A stretch of DNA of 64,000 nucleotides, taken from positions 248,001 through 312,000 of the forward strand of contig JAHBBC010000030.1 in assembly GCA_019915015.1 (NCBI GenBank). Reading direction: 5' to 3'. Positions 12,834 to 23,304 of this stretch are shown one piece after another. The DNA is from Auriscalpium vulgare (taxonomy: Eukaryota; Basidiomycota; Agaricomycetes; Russulales; Auriscalpiaceae). Under the pieces are notes generated by a model that was given only the letters and a program-made list of their open reading frames with translations, was not told the DNA's origin and did no database searches. The position numbers and the translations under genes are program-made. Each line of letters starts with the position of its first letter. The first letter of the stretch is position 1.

Positions 12834-13728
12834 CTAGAGGGGCTGGTGCGCAGTCGGGGCAGCGGGGCTCGACGACTCCGCCGAGAGCTTGTGGATCAGG
12901 CGGCAGTGACGTTGGACGTCCCTACGGCGGGCGAATCCATGTCCGCAATCGGGACAGGAATACGGCCGCATGCCCAGATGAACTGCGTTGATGTGAGACT
13001 TGAGGTTTGAGACGCGATCAAAAACTGGCCTGGCTGCTTAGGATATGGCGTGAGGCAGTTCAGCAACGACACGTACCGTGAAAGCACTCCAGGCAGATTT
13101 TGTCGTACTTTCTTCCACCTCCCCTCCCACGACGGCCCGCCTGCCCGGCACGCTGCTCGAAATCTCCCGCAGGTTCCTGGCCGCGCGCTGACCAGCGATT
13201 GGCGTCGCGCACTCCGATCTCGGGCTGACTGGACAAGGAAGGGGGAGGTGCTTGCGCTTCGGATTCTGTTGCTACGATCTGCCCAGTGAAGGACGCCAAT
13301 TTTTCGAGCCATTCCCTCTGGAGGTTTTCCCCGGAGAGTCCCAGGACAGAACTCTCGTTCTGAAGGGTGGCAGTGGAGAATTGACTGTGTGATGAGGTTG
13401 ATGGTGCGGCGTCGACAGCCCTTGTGAGGGGACTGTTGTCGATGGGGAGGTAGTAGTCCGACGTGCTGTGGCTCGGCCGCGTCGGAGGCCCCGAGTCGGA
13501 TGCCTGCGAGTACAACGTCGAGGACTGACCAGACTGGGCCGAGTCGTTGTGAGAGTATGCCTGAGGTGACCATTGACCACCCCAGATGTCTGACAGCCAC
13601 AAGGGCTGTGGTTGTTCAGGCCCTACAGCAAAATCCAGGTCCTGGACCGGGACATGCGCCTGCGGAAGGGGCCCGTGGGCAACTGCGAGGCCGTTGAGAA
13701 TCGAGGGGATGGAGGGACCTTCGTCCAT
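12834..13728 (-). CDS. C2H2 zinc-finger protein
   Basis: Probable sequence-specific transcription factor of 280 residues. Exon 1 (13077-13728) and exon 2 (12834-13024) join in frame across a 52-nt intron that splits the first finger. The N-terminal two thirds is low-complexity, rich in Ser, Pro and Gln, as in activation regions. A basic stretch RRGRGGGRKYDK precedes two classical fingers near the C-terminus: ICLECFHVFDRVSNLKSHIN followed by AVH, then YSCPDCGHGFARRRDVQRHC with a closing histidine. The two-finger C-terminal layout, with the second of the form CxxC..R..DVxRH, is common among basidiomycete regulators, but I cannot tie it to a named factor. A second gene of similar design lies at 51.3-52.3 kb. 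Confidence 0.82.
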
Positions 13729-14162
13729 TGTTGGAGAGTAGCGGAGCGCCAGGATGTGCGATTGCTAGATAGCGGAGGATAGCGCGGGTGCGGGGGTGTT
13801 GAGGCGAGATGAGATGGGAGAAGCTGGAGGTATATATGTCGGATAGATCATGTCTGCGCACAGACGCCCAAGTTCCCAGGCCGCCTTGTTTCCAGCGCGT
13901 CTCGCAAGTGTCCTGCAGTGCCGACACGTAAAAGCCCCAGGCCTTCAATGTAGTAAACTGTGCGCAGCGTCGCAGAGTCGAGCTGCAAGTCGCGTCGCGT
14001 CCCCGCGTCCCCGCGTCACCAGGACATCGACGCGTCGGACGGGCCACGTGCTGTCGGCCCTCTCATGGCCAGAGGGCTGTCTCAACTGCAGCCAGTTAAC
14101 AGATACATAACTTCTTGTACGCGCGGGACATTATGCATCGAGACGCCATCTGCCACTGGCAT
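13729..14162. other. Intergenic region, no gene seen
   Basis: Upstream of the C2H2 gene and downstream of the prefoldin gene, both on the minus strand. Open frames here on both strands lack recognisable protein features. It probably holds the C2H2 promoter. Confidence 0.5.
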
Positions 14163-15075
14163 TTACTCCACATTCACTTCTACTGCGCTTTCGTTGTCTT
14201 TCCGGTCGCGTCTTCGCTTCACGTCCCAGTTGTATACGCGCGCCGTGTTCACTTCCATCACCGTCAGCTGCTCTCGCAGGAATTCGAGATCCTCGACCGT
14301 GTTGTTCAGGCTCGTTTGTGCGGCGTCCAGCTTCGACTGTAGCAACTCGATGGCGACGGGGATTTTGTATGACAGCATAACGTTCGCCTGATAACAGTCA
14401 GCATGCCAATTTTCACTCAAGGGCCGAGTGGTGGCGACGTACCCCGAGCCATAAATACACAGTATCTGTTTCTTCTATCTCTGCCTCAGCGAAGAGGGTG
14501 TCCGCCAGCTCGAATGTCGTCGTCAGCGGTTTTGGCGGCTGGTCATCGTCCTCGTCTTCCAAATCGTCCTCGAGATCGTCTTCATCGTCCGCAGGGGCGG
14601 GTTTCTTCCCTTCCTTCGACACAGAGCAGCATAAGGATCGTCTATGATCAAGGATGAAAGGCAGGACTCACCCGTCTGCCCTGCAAGTACTCGACCATCC
14701 TGAGTGTCTTCTTGATGTCCGGAATCTTATCCTCGAGCCCTCGCCGCCGCTGCGTCAAGTTGCTGTCCATATATCGGTACTTACTGTAGAAGAAAGACGG
14801 GCGAGATCCCTAGTGAGTCACACAGGCCCTGTATACTGGGTCGGCGGGACGTACGCGAGCGCGTCTTGAAATGCACTGAGCACTTTTTCTACCTCTGCGG
14901 CAGGCCCACCAAGGTATTCTTCGACATCGTTCTGAGCGATGAGTTAGTAGTAGAAGGTCCATGATCAAGATGGAGACGGGCTGAAAAAGAGCGCGCGTAC
15001 GATGAAGAGAGCTTTTGGGATGCCCCTTGGATTCTTTTCTTCCTGGATGATTTTGGAGGGTTCCGGCGCAGACAT
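14163..15075 (-). CDS. PAC10: Prefoldin subunit 3 (Pac10/VBP1)
   Basis: Alpha-type subunit of the hexameric prefoldin chaperone, which passes nascent actin and tubulin to the TRiC chaperonin in the cytosol. Five exons, 15001-15075, 14855-14931, 14672-14783, 14443-14613 and 14163-14387, join in frame to 660 nt (219 residues). The N-terminus NPRGIPKALFI plus NDVEEYLGG is the typical subunit-3 opening. A first coiled coil is followed by YRYMDSNLTQRRRGLEDKIP; the central hairpin has TTTFELADTLFAEAEI and VYLWLGANVMLSY; a second coiled coil (AIELLQSKLDAA to EFLREQLTVMEVN) ends at ARVYNWDVKRR, a hallmark of this subunit. An acidic insert (DDEDDLEDDLEDEDDDQ) lies between the halves. Length is close to the usual size. 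Confidence 0.93.
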
Positions 15076-15521
15076 TTTGCGTGATGAGGATGGTAGCTTA
15101 ACGTGGAATAGAGCTAGGGCAGTCAGGACGAGTGGTCAGAATAGTGGCCCGTTGGTACGTAGTAGTGAAGAAGCAGACTCCGCCACCAGCGCTTCAAGTT
15201 TTTCTTTGCACACTGGAATGAAGCAGCACTGAGCTCGGTCTGGATTTCTGGCTGATGGGCAAAATGCTCTATATTCCAAATGCTACATTATCGGGTGGAC
15301 CGTCGATCCGGAAAACCCAAAAGATAAGTGACCAAAATATCGTTACAGAATTCAAATGAAGAGGTGTCGCGGGTCGCGGGCGAAGGGGTATGTGGTTCTA
15401 GCAATACACAGGTGATAGCAAACAATATGTGCGTGATCCTTTCCAATCCGATGATATAATGAGGCGATTTTGAACATGGGCGAATGGGAGGTGCGGAAGG
15501 AGCGGATTCGGGACGTCTTCA
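15076..15521. other. Intergenic region, no gene seen
   Basis: Separates the prefoldin start from the 3' end of the first pheromone receptor, both on the minus strand. It is AT-richer than the flanking exons. No ORF has recognisable features; likely the PAC10 promoter plus the receptor 3' UTR. Confidence 0.5.
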
Positions 15522-17162
15522 TTAGACAACGTCGACCGTGTATGCAGAAGTGGGGCGAGTGGGAGTAACGGGTGTGTCAGGGATGTGGCGGGGAACGGTC
15601 GATATCTCCAGCGTGGGGGTAGGGTGCGTGACCGCGGGTGGGGGTGCCGAGAGCGGCTCGGGCTCCGGAGACTTGCGACCTAGGTCCTCGACGCTGCCTG
15701 CCTTCGACGACGAAGACGAGGCAGTGGATTCGGTGGGCGAGTACGGGCTGCTCTTGAAGTCAACGATATCCGCGGGGAAGTCGCCGACGGATATTGAGGT
15801 TGACAGCTTGTCGGAGAAAGAGCCGAACGAGTCCGCGCGGCCGCGTCCATTCTTCGAAATGAAGACCGGCAGTGTGACGCCCTTCGATGACATGTTCGGG
15901 TTGGATCCGTATCTGAAGAACATAGATCGATCAGCAGATGCCCTCGCAACGCAGGAAGGGATGTGCGCATACCCAGTAGATGATGTGACGCCGCTTGAGC
16001 TTGTTGTAGTCGAAATGCCGAGACGACTGGAGAGCGACGTGTACACGAGACGGTAATGCTTGCGCGCCTCGTCCGCAAACCCAAAGAAGCCGAAGAACAG
16101 GAAGGCGCAGAGCACGCAAAACCAGCGCGTGAGCTCGATGCCGACCGTGGCATGGTAATCGTTCTTCCAAATCACAGATGGGATTTGCTCGACCTTGGAG
16201 AAGTGCCAGTGCGTGTCGGACCAGCTCTTCCACTTGTTGACACCACCGCTGACGTTGAAGCAGATCACCCAAATCGAGATCGGGATTGTACCGCAGACCT
16301 CGAGTGCAGCGAGGGCCATCAGGCGCCAGTAGCGGCTCTTGTTCAGGTTGCGGTTGGAGCTGAGCATCTCGCTGAACTGGCGATTCTTCTTCCAGAATGT
16401 GTAGATCGTCATCGCTGATCGTGGTATGTTAGAATGGATCGGAGAGATATGATCTCCACAACTTACAGCAGTAGACAGCCGAGACGACGCCGATGGCCAG
16501 GGGCCACGCGATCGACAACGGATAGGCCGGCACAGTGTTCCAGGTGAACCAGTACGGGCCGAAATCCTCATAGAGATCGTAACGATGGCCGGCGACGATG
16601 TATTCTGAAGCCGTCTTGTCAGACACGCCGAAAGGAGCAGGGCAAGAAACTCACGGAAAGGCAGCTGGAGGATGGGAATGCCAAGGCCAATGGCTAAATC
16701 AACCATGATGTTGCGACGCTTCTCGGCGCGGGTGATCATGACAGCCTTCACCGTCGCAATCTTGTAGAGACGGCGGTTGATACAGAGCGAGGCGGCAGGT
16801 ACCGCGACATTCAGCATGATCATGTAGTGGGTCGCTTTAGAAGTTTTATAAATACGATTGTAGCGATTCAAGGAGAAAACGAGGGAACTCACAGATGTCG
16901 CACCAGACCGGCGCGAAATTCCGCAAATTGTTGTTCCAGAGAAGGCTGTTGATGAAGTAGTTGAGGCATCCAAGCCCAACCCACGCCATGTACAAACAAG
17001 TCCCAGTGTTCCACGCTAAGGAAAGTGGTCTTTCAGCCGCTAGCAGATCAGACGCCGGGGAAAATGCATACCTTCCAAGTGCCACCAGAAAGGCACAGCG
17101 CAGAGGATGAATCCGATGAAGGAGAAGACCGAGAAAACATGGTTCGGAGGTGGATGATGCAT
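15522..17162 (-). CDS. STE3: STE3-type pheromone receptor 1
   Basis: Seven-TM G-protein-coupled receptor of the fungal STE3 class, which binds lipidated peptide pheromones of a compatible mate. Five exons, 17072-17162, 16893-17015, 16655-16834, 16467-16604 and 15522-16414, join in frame (1425 nt, 474 residues). TM1 is VFSVFSFIGFILCAVPFWWH, followed by AWNTGTCLYMAWVGLGCLNY and VWCDI, a STE3 signature. Then come VAVPAASLCINRRLYKI, the cytoplasmic loop ending RRNIMVDL, AGHRYDLYEDFGP, and the last helices with CAFLFFGFFGFADEARKHY. A long Ser/Pro-rich cytoplasmic tail of about 170 residues follows, as usual in basidiomycete receptors. It is paralogous to the receptor at 35.2-36.8 kb: three internal exons are exactly the same length in both. 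The ATG at 17162 gives an N-terminus matching that paralogue. Confidence 0.93.
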
Positions 17163-18569
17163 GACGTCCAGAGGAATGGGGCGCACGGCGTTGTGAAGGC
17201 TCGGGGACGGGTAGCACAGCTGGTGCGGAGATGTCGAAACCCGTCAGGCGAGGGCCACACAGCGGATGAGGAGCTGAAATGGGTGACGCCCCATCGTCCG
17301 GAGTAGAGTGTTTAAAAGAAAATACACCCTCTCGCCAGGTTGCTACAAAATAGGCCATCCCCTTGTGCTCGGCAATCCAGTAGGGATGTCATACCGAACG
17401 GACACGACGCTTGTACCTTCCCAATCCGGAGTCTTGTTTGTCACCGGATAAGGAAATTCTTCACTGGCGCCCATGAGAACCTGATCGCTCTTCGGCAACG
17501 TGGGCGTCGGCAAGATAACAAGCTCTGGAATGGACTCGCTAGGCGGAAGATTGGTCTGCACGGGTCAGAGACTGTCAGAGAGGCTGCGAGATGGCGAACA
17601 GGCGAAGGCTGATGGGGTAAGCGCCAGGCGTCTGCGGGTCATTCTCCCGAGGATTTCAGGCCGGCGCGAGGCACATGAGCTACGAGCACAAACGGGTCGC
17701 CAAAATTGGAAGGAGAAGCAGCTGCGAAAAGACCAGAGTAAAACAAGCGCGAGGAACGAATGCGTCGACAAATCCTAGAATACAAGGCTACAGCAGTGGC
17801 TCCGTTGTAGTTTTGTCAGTGAGTAGCTGCAGGCTACGTTGTCGGCAACCAGGATCAAAGTCGCGCGTGGCCCTTGTTCCAAAGAGAGCGGGAAAAGATG
17901 TCAACTTTGCCCAACCCTACGAGTGCGCATAAGGGATTGGATATAGTAGGCATATGCCACCGCTGGAGTTCAGAACAAGGGGTTGCTAGTTGCGACGGGC
18001 GTTTCTCGTTGAGGGGCACAAGGGTTGGAGAACAAGCAGCCGCCATCGTAGAACGCCTCCATCGACCGCGCAAGTTTCGTGGGCATTCTTCGCGACCAAA
18101 TGCGCTTCCAGCAGAGTGAAGAGGTGGTTCGGAAGGAAGGGGCAGTGGCTTGCTGTTCGTCGCGCGCAAGAGTATATGTAGACGGCGCTTGCCGACCGCT
18201 CTTTTGTCTGCCACGTATGACAAAGTCCGACTCTTTATTGTCTCCAACATTCTGCTATTGTCTCGCAGCGCGTCTATCAGCGCGGTATATATCATTAGTT
18301 TTTCCCAGCGGAGCACTGCAGGCGTGACGCAAAATGATGATCATGAAGATGGCTCTAAATTCTTGAAAACTATGAGACAAAGTAAAGGCAGACTGTCTAC
18401 ACGGGTGGGTTTAACAAATACAGCGGTGCGGCCTAACAGCCGCCAGAAGAAGTGCTACAGTGGATGTGATGCGGTATCGGCGTCGATGTCGACGGGGCAT
18501 GGATGGCGATTAGTAACTTGGAAAGAAAAAATACATATATCTGCGGGGTATAGCCTGCGCAGCGGGAGC
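17163..18569. other. Intergenic region between receptors 1 and 2, no gene confirmed
   Basis: About 1.4 kb upstream of receptor 1 and downstream of receptor 2. The most protein-like segment is a minus-strand open frame at 17343-17561, containing PELVILPTPTLPKSDQ and PDWEGTSVVSVRYDIP. It has no ATG and is preceded by a possible splice acceptor, so it may be an exon relic. I searched by eye for short reading frames ending in a CAAX box (pheromone precursors) on both strands and found none convincing. Confidence 0.4.
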
Positions 18570-20499
18570 TCAAGCCGCCTCACCCACCACTGTCTCTTTC
18601 ACCACCGTCATGTAAATCACATCGTTCTTCTTCCCCTTCGCGCCGTGCACATGACGGCTCTTCGTCGAATGCACACTGGCAGTCCGGCGCGCGGCAGTAG
18701 GTGGCGAGAACGGCACAGACATGACGCTCGGGCCCTCGACGTTGAACGGAAGGTCCGCGGGGCGCATGCGCGGCGATACTGTGTGCTCGCCCGGGTAGAC
18801 AGGGTACCCGAGCGCGTCGAGCTGCCCAGCGACGATGCTGCTAGTGATTGACGTCGGTGACGACGAGCGCGCATACGGGTGTGAAGTGGGCGAGGGGACC
18901 GTCGGCGGGGGCTTCGGCCACGCATCGGCGGAGAGGATCGAGCTCGCGGGGGAGCCGGACATGTCCGACGAATAGTGCGGGTTCGGCGGCGAAAGCGCGA
19001 GTGCAGAGAAACGGTGGTGCGGGGGCGGGTGGGCGTCGTCTGGCGAGGGCGGGTACGTCCGCTCCGCGGGGCCGGGGGGGTGCACGAGATGAAGGGCCGG
19101 TGGCGGCGGCGAAGGGAGGCGCAGCTGGCGCGCGGTGCTCGACTCGAGGTACGTGAGTGTCGACTGAGTGAACGACGCGTCCTGTTCAGGCGACATCGGC
19201 GGGGGTGGGCTCTGCGGTGGCGTGGGTGTGGATGAGCGCGTCGAGTCACTGTGAGAATTGAGTGTGAATGTTGAGCGAAGGGTGCTGTGCGACTTCTTGA
19301 CGTTGAGCGCATCGTCCCAGCCGGATTTGAGCAGGTGCACGGGTGTAGTGGGCTCGGTCATGGTCAGAGATTTCGCCTTGCTGCAAAACGCGCAGCATCA
19401 GTGTATGCGCCATCAGGTGACCTGGAGAACACGTACTGCACCGGGAGGACGTCCCGCTCAAAGCCTCGCATGACCAACTTGTATAGCGAGCGGTACCCGC
19501 TTCGCGTCTCTTCGCCACAGGCCGACATGGTGCACAGCAACAACGACCAAATTGGAGTCGCCCACCAGATGAGCTCCGAGCGGGTTCGCCAGCCGGGGTC
19601 ATTCAACACCTCGATACGCGAGACATCTGTGCGGATCGCGGTGATGGAAGTCCACGACTGGAGAGACACCGAGCTAGCAATGATGCCATAGACAACGGCA
19701 GAGTATGCCATGCCGCTCAGTGCAAAGGCGAGGCGTCGTCCGAAGAGCGACATGGTCATATCTGGGTTATACGGGAAATACGGCGACAACGTGTAGCGGG
19801 CCTTGCCGATGTTGATGGCGGCGGATACTATGGTACGTGGATCAGATAGGTCTCATGAGAGCGGCGAAGAGGGTACTCACGGCAATACAGAAGCGCAATG
19901 CCTGAGAGGAGGAGAGGAGGCAACCACACGAGAATTAAAGCGGGGAGAGAGTTATAAACGGCAGCCTGGCAGCCTAAATCGCGGACTATAGTAAAGCGGC
20001 GGTTTTGTACTATGGGATCTGCCAGGAATGTCAGCGCAGACTCGATGTGAGGCTTGTAGGGAAGAAATTACGCAATGCGATGTACACAACGGGGAGTAAT
20101 ATGCACATGAGAATTTCGAAGGGCTTCTTGTGACGTTGTTCGGGCTTGAGACCTGTGTCCGTCCGGGTGGTCATGAGGTCGAGCTGGCGTGCAACACAGA
20201 GAAAGGCGCCGGGTACAGCGACCATCGCGCCGAGGAGGACGGCGGTGACTGCTTCAAGCGTCAGAGCAGCGATAATCGGTAGAAGATACAGAAAGCTGAC
20301 CTAAATCGCACCAGGCGGAGGCACGGATGTCCACATTGTTCGCCCACAGGATAGCGTTAACGCCGTGGATGAGGTTGCAAACGAAGAGCCAGGCAATGAT
20401 CGACACAGCGGGGATGTTATTAGATTTGAGCTGCCCGGGCAGAATTAAGAGGATGAAAACGACAGAGAGGAAAGAGAATGCGGGGAGTTCTGCGCGCAT
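18570..20499 (-). CDS. STE3: STE3-type pheromone receptor 2 (divergent, long tail)
   Basis: Second STE3-family receptor. Exons 20301-20499, 20072-20251, 19881-20009, 19437-19827 and 18570-19380 join in frame (1710 nt, 569 residues). The start FSFLSVVFILLILPG, then NLIHGVNAILWANN and SAWCDL, VAVPGAFLCVARQLDL and NRRFTIVRDLGCQAAVYNSL give the STE3 order of helices and loops. The second exon is 180 nt, the same length as the homologous exon in receptors 1 and 3, but the first two exons of those genes are fused here. The LPWHW-type motif after TM1 is replaced by LPGQLK, and the cytoplasmic tail is about 270 residues, rich in Pro and Ser. Sequence and structure put it in a different receptor subfamily from 1 and 3. 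Whether it is mating-type-specific or a non-mating STE3-like receptor cannot be told from the sequence. The acceptor of exon 2 could be 3 nt further in. Confidence 0.9.
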
Positions 20500-21313
20500 G
20501 ACGAAGGCAGGATTGTTTCAGGGAGCCAGCACTGATCAGACGGACGAGGGGCTCGAGAGTGTTTGCCGCCGTTCAGTACGGAAGGAAGGGAGATGATGGA
20601 GAGGGTATCCCTGTTGCTTATACAGATTGGCTCGTCGTCAATTTCGCATATTAATGGAAGGAGGGGAGAGCGCCTGCCCACAGCGGTGCGGTGGAAAACA
20701 AGCATTTTTCCACATCGAATACAAGGGCTTCGTGAGAAGGCGCGGTGCATCGGCGCGTTTGGAGCTGTTTGAGGCGAAGCGAAGTCACGGTGCTCAGTAA
20801 AAGGGCTGTGGGCGCACAACGTGCTAACACAAAGGAGCGACCAAACTTGGAACTCTGAAGAAACAGCGGGCATAGCGGAATCGGGTCCGACGGTTAGGAT
20901 TCCTTGTTGAGCGCGTAGATGATCGATGGCAGACGTACCGATGGCGTCTGAGAGCTAGAGATATACGTCGCCCGAGTCAAAGAAGACGTCGTCGTCAACG
21001 ATGTTGATTTCTTGGGCAGCACGGAGAGGGTGCCTGTGCAAGTGCCTATGGCATTGTACGTACTGAGGATATGCAGCAACAGCTAGCTGCAAAGATGGCA
21101 AGATGCAGTCGGAGCTGGTCAGAGTCGCCCGCGAGACGCACTACTGACCTGACGGATGAATAAAAGAGGCGGCGCTCGCGGTCGCCAGCCTTGGAGAGGC
21201 ACGGAGCCGAACACATGGATTGGTGACGTTACCGTCGGTCGCGTGCCGCCACACGCGACGACCTCGACCCCGACGACGACGACGACGACTCATCTTCAAC
21301 GCTGCGCTCGGCA
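20500..21313. other. Divergent intergenic region, no gene confirmed
   Basis: Lies between the start codons of receptor 2 (-) and the coiled-coil membrane protein (+), so it should hold both promoters. A minus-strand stretch near 20960-21060 could encode an acidic peptide (EINIVDDDVFFDSGDVYL) after a possible splice acceptor, but no start or continuation is clear. No CAAX-ending frame was recognised. Confidence 0.4.
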
Positions 21314-22842
21314 ATGTCGCCAACTCGACAGAGGGGGATATTGAAGACGGATGGAATTCGTTCGGAACGCATACATGCGTCGGAAATGTCACCGAAGAAA
21401 CATGCAACCACACCCGAGCTCCCTCTGCCTGACTTGCCTCTCCCCACCGACGACGACGACACCAGCGAGATGACCGCAGACGAGAGCGACGGCTTCTCTG
21501 AACCAGTGCCTATGCCCCAGCGCCGGGCGAGCCTTAGCGGGGACGCAGAACTTTCACAGCGTCAGCCAGTCGCTCGCTCGCCGTCCCATTCCACGTCGTG
21601 GACCGACTTGGACCTGTCCGTCGTTGTCGCCCTCGCTGCGCCGGTAGGCAATTGGCTCACAGGCAACGACCATCTCAAGAACCTCTTCCTCGTGCTTCTG
21701 CTCATAGTCTATCTGCATCAGCTCATCCAAGGTGCGTTCCATGATTTGTTCGCTGGGCGCTCGGCTCACGATGCACGCCTCCGGTCCTAGTTCCCTGGGA
21801 GCTCTACCATGCTGCCCGCACCCGTCGTCCGCACTCGTCATTCCGCGTGCACACGCCGTCACCTGAAGATGACATGGTCATCAAACACCAAACGCGTCTC
21901 GCGCTCACCGAGCTGCGGCGTCACGAGCTTGTATACCTTCTCGTCGCGGTCGCCTCCCCTTTTGTTGGCGCTATGCTCCTCCGCTACGTCCTATCCGCCC
22001 TCAGCGGCGTCGACTCCATCTCTTGGTTTAGCACCGCCCTCTTTGTCCTCGCGACCGGCATCCGGCCCTGGTCCCACCTCATCGCCCGCCTCCGCGAGCG
22101 CACTGCCCTCCTCCACGACACCGTCCACTACCCCTCGCCCGCTGCCCAGCTGATTGCTGACTCGCGCATGCAGGCTGTGCTCGACCGCGTTCAACGTCTC
22201 GAGACGGAGCTCGCTGAGGCCAAGGGCGCTCTGGCGCCGCAGGCCCGCGTTGACGACATGTACGACGAGCTGAACTGCGGCCTCGACGATATAGAGCGTG
22301 CACAGCGCAAGCAGGAGCGCCGGGCTGAGAGCACACGCGTATCCCACGAGACCAGGATTCTTGCTGTCGAAAAGGGCGTAGCGCGGGCTCTGGAACGGAA
22401 ACGTTCCGAGCGTGTCGCATTTGGCAGCGTGGCGCCCCCGTCGCTTTTCCTCCACATCCTGTACGGCCTGTGGTCCATCCTCACGCTCAATTTTCTCTTC
22501 CATCCCACAACGACAAGCAACGGCGGACAGAGACTGTCCCCCAAGGCCTCGCTTCATCATATGAAGTCGCCAAACCGCCTGGAAACGATTCCTGAAGACG
22601 CAAAGGAGGCCCACGGTCCCGCAGCGTCCGACAGCGACTCGGGTTCGGAAATGGACAACGAGGTACCGGAAAGCCAGCCCGAGATACAGGGCACGGTCCG
22701 ACCGCGTCCGCCTAGGCGTCGTGCCCATGGGAAGCGGCGTTCGCTCGTGGATCTGACTTCGGACATAGTCGCGATGCCCTATCGCATCGCAGTAGGTGTC
22801 CTTGTCGCTATATCACCGCCCGTACAGCGCCTCTTCAATTAG
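21314..22842 (+). CDS. Conserved-looking membrane protein with coiled coil
   Basis: Unrecognised multi-pass membrane protein of 489 residues. Exons 21314-21731 and 21791-22842 join in frame (1470 nt) across a 59-nt intron. The first 90 residues are Ser, Pro and acid rich, with DLPLPTDDDDTSEM. Hydrophobic segments are visible at about residues 100-140 (DLSVVVALAAPVGNW, NLFLVLLLIVYLHQLIQ), 185-215 (LVYLLVAVASPFVGAMLLRY) and 220-240 (WFSTALFVLATGI). A coiled-coil region follows (MQAVLDRVQRLETELAEAKG, then DDIERAQRKQERR), then a hydrophobic stretch LFLHILYGLWSILTLNFLF. The C-terminus ends with another amphipathic or membrane segment (AVGVLVAISPPVQRLFN). I do not know its function; it sits between a receptor and an MLKL-like gene. 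Confidence 0.75.
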
Positions 22843-23304
22843 CCATTTCCGGGGTGCACTCCGTCCTCTGTCTGTATCAACATTCGCATCACATTTGTAC
22901 GCTCTGCGCTTCGCCCCGCTCGGTCGCCACCGCCGCCCGCTCTCTTCTCGCTGTTGTACTATATGTGTGCAGTCTCCTCACCTCCCGTTTGCAGTAATTA
23001 TCATATCAGCCTTTAGTGTTTTGTTACTCATCTTGAGAATTGTACTTTCGGCGGTCATTTGTAGTTTGCGCTCTGTTGTGAGTATGTACACTATTACCAC
23101 AGTTTTTGCCGGCCGGAACAAGGCCTTTTGAGACCGACCCCTCGCATGAGAATGTTGTGTAGATGCATGTCATAGGTAGCGATACATTGTACCAACAAAG
23201 CGTGCAACGTGCGATGTGGTGTAATAAATTAATACATGTGTCGTCCAGTCATCAAAAAGGCACCAACGCTAAAGCGAAGCAAACAAAGCCAGAGCACATG
23301 CAAC
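22843..23304. other. Convergent intergenic region, no gene seen
   Basis: 3' flanks of the coiled-coil membrane protein (+) and the first MLKL-like gene (-). AT-rich in the middle; no supported ORF. Confidence 0.55.

Noticed and set aside
12896..13600. 234-codon minus-strand frame over the first C2H2 gene
   Set aside because: It is a shifted-frame shadow of the zinc-finger gene; the other frame has both fingers and a proper intron.
17524..17778. Plus-strand frame beginning MDSLGGRL, considered as a pheromone precursor because it opens with MDS
   Set aside because: It ends CVDKS, without a CAAX box, and is strongly basic.
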